A stretch of 18,565 nt of DNA from Lachnospiraceae bacterium UBA3802 (GTDB lineage Bacteria; Bacillota; Clostridia; Lachnospirales; Lachnospiraceae), in NCBI GenBank assembly GCA_002369155.1, contig DFEM01000136.1:1-18565 (forward strand), read 5' to 3'. The position numbers and the translations under genes were made by a program. Each line of letters starts with the position of its first letter. Positions within the stretch are counted from its first letter, which is position 1. The notes under the pieces are model-generated. The model ran no database searches. It was not told the DNA's origin and saw nothing but the letters and a program-made list of their open reading frames with translations. Shown here one piece after another: positions 15,220 to 18,565 of the stretch.

Positions 15220-15243
15220 AATATCCGAAGAACTATTTTTCAA
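15215..15243 (-). promoter_or_regulatory. MFS operon promoter overlapping the terminator
   Basis: On the minus strand TTGAAA (15243-15238), a 17-nt spacer and TAAAAT (15220-15215) make a good promoter. The -10 lies in the 5' arm of the terminator, and the start (about 15208) falls at the edge of its loop, so this promoter's own transcripts would lack the 5' arm and escape the terminator while keeping the TAAGG site. Confidence 0.6.
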
Positions 15244-15276
15244 CAAAAAACCCTGTTTCTAAACATATTGATTGTC

Positions 15277-16461
15277 TCAAGATTCTTCTGTTTCGGGCCA
15301 CTTGGCATATAAAACTTTTAAAAGAATCGGGGTCAGCACGGAAGAAATAATAATCAAAAGGATGACTGAAGTAAAATACACCGGATCAAGCAATCCTACA
15401 TTCATGCCCTTTTGAGATACGATTAATGCAACTTCTCCTCTGGTCATCATTCCGACACCGATTTTTAAAGCATGCTTCATGGGTGTTTTGCAGATTCTTG
15501 CAAATAAACCGCAGCCGATTACCTTTGAAAGAAGAGCTACTGCTACGAAACAAAGCGAGAAAAGAAGTATTTCTCCGTTAATATTTTTAATATTTGTCTT
15601 TAATCCGATACTTGCAAAGAAAATCGGTCCGAAGAGCACATAGGAATTAATATCCATTCTTCTTGCGATAAATTCGGAATCGTGAATATTGCAAAGAATG
15701 ATTCCCGCGAGGTATGCACCGGTTATATCCGCAATACCGAAATATTTTTCCGCGCAATAAGCCATTATAAGGCAAAAAGCAAGTCCGGCAATCGTGATTC
15801 GTCTTGAATGAGGATATCTCTGATCGACTTTTTTGAATATTCTGTACGCAAAAAATCCTCCGACGATCGAGATACACATGAAAAGAACTGTGTTGCAAAC
15901 GACCGTGATGGGCTTTGCAGCCGAATCATAAAATCCGATTACAACGGTAAGAACAATCATTCCGATTACATCATCGATAATTGCCGCATTGAGGATCGTG
16001 GTTCCGATTTTTCCTTTTAAATGGCCCATCTCACGAAGCGACTCTACCGTAATGCTTACGCTGGTTGCCGTCATGATGGTACCCATAAACAATGCTCTGA
16101 AGAACTCTTCGGTTCCTATTTTGTCAAAGCCGTAAAAGCACATGTAAAGGATTGTTCCTCCTGCCAGAGGAACAAAAACTCCTGAACATGCTATACCGAA
16201 AGCCATCGGTCCGGTTTTGACAAGATCCTTAAGATTTGTCTCAAGACCGGCGGAAAACATCAAAAGAATTACGCCTATTTCAGCCATCTGCAGGATAAAA
16301 TCATTTGTCTGAACCCATCCCAAAAGACAGGGTCCGATGATAAGACCTGCAATTATTTCCCCGACAACCTGCGGTGCCTTGCATTTTCTGGCTATTATTC
16401 CAAACAGCTTGGCCGCGATAATGATTATCGCAAGATCCTTAAAAACACTGTATGCTTCCAT
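15277..16461 (-). CDS. CPA2-family Na+(K+)/H+ antiporter
   Basis: This 394-residue polytopic protein has the CPA2 (KefB/NapA/GerN) core: GEIIAGLIIGP (34-44), FSAGLET (69-75), TATSVSITVESL and the ion-binding AAIIDDVIG with D163 and D164. The paired Asp points to an electrogenic NapA-type exchanger rather than KefB/C. There is no C-terminal TrkA-N or TrkA-C domain, so it is the minimal membrane form. It would exchange a monovalent cation for protons at the cytoplasmic membrane for pH or salt balance. GGAG is 5 nt ahead of the ATG. It appears to be monocistronic, with its own candidate promoter and the terminator at 15187-15219. Confidence 0.92.
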   Translation of the reverse strand: MEAYSVFKDLAIIIIAAKLFGIIARKCKAPQVVGEIIAGLIIGPCLLGWVQTNDFILQMAEIGVILLMFSAGLETNLKDLVKTGPMAFGIACSGVFVPLAGGTILYMCFYGFDKIGTEEFFRALFMGTIMTATSVSITVESLREMGHLKGKIGTTILNAAIIDDVIGMIVLTVVIGFYDSAAKPITVVCNTVLFMCISIVGGFFAYRIFKKVDQRYPHSRRITIAGLAFCLIMAYCAEKYFGIADITGAYLAGIILCNIHDSEFIARRMDINSYVLFGPIFFASIGLKTNIKNINGEILLFSLCFVAVALLSKVIGCGLFARICKTPMKHALKIGVGMMTRGEVALIVSQKGMNVGLLDPVYFTSVILLIIISSVLTPILLKVLYAKWPETEES

Positions 16462-16480
16462 CTTAACTCCAAAAATTTTA

Positions 16481-16499
16481 AATCCGATAAAACCGGATT
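16481..16499 (-). other. Leader hairpin ahead of the antiporter gene
   Basis: On the minus strand AATCCG and CGGATT pair across a 7-nt loop and are followed by TAAAATTTTT before the GGAG site. It resembles a weak attenuator, but six pairs are marginal and no ligand domain is recognisable upstream. Confidence 0.3.
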
Positions 16500-16539
16500 A
16501 AGGATTAAAAAAACCCAATCAAATATTCCAACGTTTCAT

Positions 16540-16568
16540 ATAATGCATCTTTTAAGATATTTATTCAA
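16540..16568 (-). promoter_or_regulatory. Candidate antiporter promoter
   Basis: On the minus strand TTGAAT (16568-16563), a 17-nt spacer and CATTAT (16545-16540) are a moderate sigma-A match with an implied leader of about 70 nt. The spacer contains the small palindrome ATCTTTTAAGAT (16547-16558 region). Confidence 0.35.
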
Positions 16569-16615
16569 GTATTTTAAGCAAATATACTAAAAATTTCTTT
16601 CGTATTTTATATTAT

Positions 16616-16645
16616 TTGACAGTATACAATTCAAAAAAATCTTAT
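16616..16645 (+). promoter_or_regulatory. Candidate promoter for the small membrane protein
   Basis: A perfect TTGACA (16616-16621) with TCTTAT (16640-16645) at 18 nt gives a start near 16652, about 75 nt ahead of the small ORF. A competing TATAAT at 16722-16727 overlaps the small ORF's ATG, and if used would leave that ATG untranscribed. Confidence 0.4.
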
Positions 16646-16668
16646 TAAAATAATAATGACAAACAAAG

Positions 16669-16682
16669 GACACTAAAGTGTC
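16669..16682 (+). promoter_or_regulatory. Operator-like palindrome
   Basis: GACACT-AA-AGTGTC is a perfect 14-bp dyad between the candidate promoter and the small ORF. Its short centre suits a protein-binding site better than an RNA hairpin. The regulator is unknown. Confidence 0.4.
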
Positions 16683-16725
16683 AAAACCGAACGTAAACAT
16701 TTAGACCTTGTAAAGAAATACTATA

Positions 16726-16896
16726 ATGACTGCAGCAACCATTTTTCAATTTTGTATAGATTACGGGATATCATTTGTAAGTATAATTTTCCTTGTTTTG
16801 TTGGGATTCTTTGCAATTTTCCTTAATGTAATTTATCCCAGACTGTCTCTTAAATATAAACATAAAGAGTCGGAAAAAGACAAAGAAAATCATTAA
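16726..16896 (+). CDS. Small single-span membrane protein, 56 aa, unrecognised
   Basis: The frame MTAATIFQFCIDYG continues into a strong hydrophobic helix (about 15-37, rich in I, L, F, V) and ends in a highly charged tail (KYKHKESEKDKENH, 43-56). The organisation is that of a bitopic membrane micropeptide with a cytoplasmic Lys/Glu tail. Support for it being real: it lies in an otherwise empty 530-base gap, a plus-strand terminator with a clear U run stands just after it, and an upstream TTGACA promoter candidate and palindrome lie ahead. Against: the Shine-Dalgarno is poor (AAAGAAA) and a TATAAT overlaps the ATG. I do not recognise the family. Being divergent from the antiporter, it might act with it, but nothing in the sequence proves that. 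Confidence 0.55.
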   Translation: MTAATIFQFCIDYGISFVSIIFLVLLGFFAIFLNVIYPRLSLKYKHKESEKDKENH

Positions 16897-16928
16897 TCAT
16901 GTTAATCAAATATTCTCACCCATAACAA

Positions 16929-16976
16929 AGAAGTGTTCATCTAAATATTCTATTTGATGAACACTTCTCCTTTTTT
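16929..16976. terminator. Terminator between the small ORF and gyrA
   Basis: AGAAGTGTTCATC (16929-16941) pairs over 13 bp with GATGAACACTTCT (16956-16968), followed on the plus strand by CC and six T. On the minus strand the stem follows the gyrA stop closely but with a weaker TTTGTTA tail, so it probably serves both sides. Confidence 0.85.
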
Positions 16977-16991
16977 ACTTATTATTCTTTT

Positions 16992-18565
16992 TTATTCTTC
17001 GTCTTCCTCAACCGGGAAAATAAGGTTTTCGTCTTCGATCTCTTCTGCCTCGGGAATATCTTCCAAAGCATCGTCAATCTCATCATACTCAACGTTTCCG
17101 TCGCTTATCTTTTCTCTTACCTTTGCAATCTTTGCAACTTTTACACCCTTTTCAAGGTTGATAAGCTTAACGCCGGATGTATGTCTTCCGATTATGGATA
17201 CGTCAGCCATCGGAATCTGAATAATGATACCCTGGGATGTAATCATCATTATTTCGTGATCGTCATTAACTGCTTTGACTCCGACTACATATCCTGTCTT
17301 TTCGGTAATCTTGTAGCATCTTACACCCTTACCGCCACGCTTCTGAACATTGAATTCTTCAAGCTTTGTTCTCTTGCCCATACCGAGTTCGGATGCGATA
17401 AGAAGCGATCCGCCCTGATGATCGAGCTGCATTCCGATGATTTCATCACCGTCTGCAAGATTCATGCCTCTTACACCCATAGCGGTTCTGCCCATGCATC
17501 TTACATCTGTTTCCTTGAAGCAGATGCACATACCCTGCTTGGTAACAAGATAAATAAGTGTATCCTTATCCGTTGATTTAACTTCGATAAGTTCATCATC
17601 ATCTCTTAAGCTTACGGCAAGAAGTCCGTTCTTTCTGATATTTGAGAAGTCCGTAATATGGCACTTCTTAACGGTACCCTTCTTTGTTACCATGAAGAGA
17701 TTTCTGGTTTCATCGTATTCCTTGATGGGAATGATTGCGGAAATCTTTTCTCCGGGGTTGAGCTGTAAGAGGTTAACTATTGCCACGCCTCTTGAAGTTC
17801 TTCCGGATTCGGGAATCTCGTAAGTCTTAAGTCTGTATGCACGACCCATATTAGTAAAGAACATGATGTAATGATGAGTCGTTGTCATCAAAAGATCTTC
17901 GATATAATCATCTTCTATCGTATTCATTCCCTTAATTCCGCGGCCGCCTCTGTGCTGTGACTTGAAGTTGTCGACAGTCATTCTCTTGATGTATCCGAGA
18001 GATGTCATTGCAACTACGGTATTTTCATTGGGAATGAGATCTTCATTCGTAATATCGTAAATGTCGTATCCTATCTTGGTACGTCTGTCATCGCCGTACT
18101 TCTGAGAGATAAGAAGAATTTCATCCTTGATTACTCCGAGGAGAACCTTCTCATCGGCAAGAATGCTCTTTAAGTAAGCAATTCTTTCAAGTAATTCTTT
18201 ATGCTCATTCTCAAGCTTTTCTCTTTCCAAACCGGTAAGAGTTTTAAGTCTCATGTCGACGATTGCCTGGGACTGAGCTTCGGATAATTCGAATCTCTCG
18301 ATTAATCTCTGCTTTGCTTCCTGTGTATTTTCACTGGATCTGATAATATTGATAACTTCATCGATATTATCAAGTGCAATAAGGAGACCCTGTAAAATAT
18401 GATCTCTTTCTTCTGCCTTGTTAAGATCGTATTTTGTTCTTCTTGTAACTACATCCTTTTGATGATCGAGATAATACTCAAGCATTTCAAGAATGTTTAA
18501 TACCTTGGGCTCATTATTAACGAGCGCAAGCATAATAACACCGAAAGTATCCTGAAGCTGTGTAT
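16992..18565 (-). CDS. gyrA: DNA gyrase subunit A, C-terminal part (5' end outside window)
   Basis: The frame is open to the right edge, giving about 524 residues. The first visible residues TQLQDTFGVIMLALVNNEPK are the classic GyrA segment late in the breakage-reunion domain. A coiled-coil/tower part follows, then the six-bladed beta-pinwheel C-terminal domain. Counting from the Met at 18533, the GyrA box QKRGGKG is at 397-403, which marks GyrA rather than ParC; SQHRGGRGIKG (192-202) is the matching blade-1 loop. The tail after about 480 is strongly acidic (about 20 Asp/Glu), as in other GyrA proteins where it tunes supercoiling. It wraps DNA for ATP-driven negative supercoiling with GyrB. 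The catalytic Tyr and quinolone region lie outside the window. Confidence 0.97.
   Translation of the reverse strand, partial: TQLQDTFGVIMLALVNNEPKVLNILEMLEYYLDHQKDVVTRRTKYDLNKAEERDHILQGLLIALDNIDEVINIIRSSENTQEAKQRLIERFELSEAQSQAIVDMRLKTLTGLEREKLENEHKELLERIAYLKSILADEKVLLGVIKDEILLISQKYGDDRRTKIGYDIYDITNEDLIPNENTVVAMTSLGYIKRMTVDNFKSQHRGGRGIKGMNTIEDDYIEDLLMTTTHHYIMFFTNMGRAYRLKTYEIPESGRTSRGVAIVNLLQLNPGEKISAIIPIKEYDETRNLFMVTKKGTVKKCHITDFSNIRKNGLLAVSLRDDDELIEVKSTDKDTLIYLVTKQGMCICFKETDVRCMGRTAMGVRGMNLADGDEIIGMQLDHQGGSLLIASELGMGKRTKLEEFNVQKRGGKGVRCYKITEKTGYVVGVKAVNDDHEIMMITSQGIIIQIPMADVSIIGRHTSGVKLINLEKGVKVAKIAKVREKISDGNVEYDEIDDALEDIPEAEEIEDENLIFPVEEDEE

Noticed and set aside
1..18565. Mobile element, prophage, CRISPR array, tRNA or rRNA
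   Set aside because: No transposase or integrase frame, no spaced direct repeats of 25-40 bases, and no clover-leaf or rRNA consensus was noticed on either strand.

Overview
The window looks like chromosomal DNA of a low-to-moderate GC Gram-positive anaerobe of the Bacillota, most likely Clostridia and perhaps Lachnospiraceae. This is inferred from a TPP riboswitch driving an ECF-type thiamine S component, a T-box leader, a YtrA-type GntR regulator beside a DUF5808 membrane protein, AGGAGG-type ribosome binding sites and many U-tract terminators. I see no tRNA, rRNA, CRISPR, insertion sequence or phage gene. The genus guess rests on pattern memory, not a search.

Layout. (1) 1-975: the 3' half of a TPP riboswitch, a terminator hairpin that also contains the Shine-Dalgarno, and thiT with an unusual C-terminal extension. 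(2) 976-5389, minus strand: a two-gene operon behind a promoter and a T-box whose likely specifier is CUC (Leu). It encodes a LeuA-like protein that has lost its catalytic and metal-binding residues, then an 843-residue fusion of a xylose-isomerase-like TIM barrel to an acyl-CoA synthetase. A GC-rich compound hairpin lies between the T-box terminator and the first gene. (3) 5378-6574, minus: a cytoplasmic PHB-depolymerase-like esterase whose last codons contain the T-box promoter. (4) 6575-7003: a divergent regulatory region with an orphan plus-strand terminator, a strong promoter and an operator-like inverted repeat. (5) 7004-10979, plus: probable operon of CPBP membrane protease, GntR/YtrA regulator, DUF5808 membrane protein and CapA-like metallophosphatase, ending in a bidirectional terminator. 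(6) 11036-15243, minus: tight operon MFS transporter, NUDIX hydrolase, CrtI-like FAD oxidoreductase, surE; its promoter appears embedded in the terminator of the upstream gene. (7) 15277-16568, minus: a CPA2 cation/proton antiporter. (8) 16616-16976, plus: a probable 56-residue single-span membrane protein with its own promoter, palindrome and terminator. (9) 16992 to the right edge, minus: the C-terminal two thirds of gyrA.

How the genes work together. Thiamine uptake is switched by TPP. The LeuA-like/fusion operon should be switched on by uncharged tRNA-Leu, which suggests a role tied to branched-chain amino acid or acyl metabolism even though the LeuA-like subunit looks catalytically dead. 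The GntR cassette is probably self-regulated through the repeat at its promoter and looks like a cell-envelope response unit. The strongest candidate for something undescribed is the T-box-controlled pseudo-LeuA plus isomerase/ligase fusion. Next are the promoter-inside-terminator junction ahead of the MFS operon and the unlisted small membrane protein.
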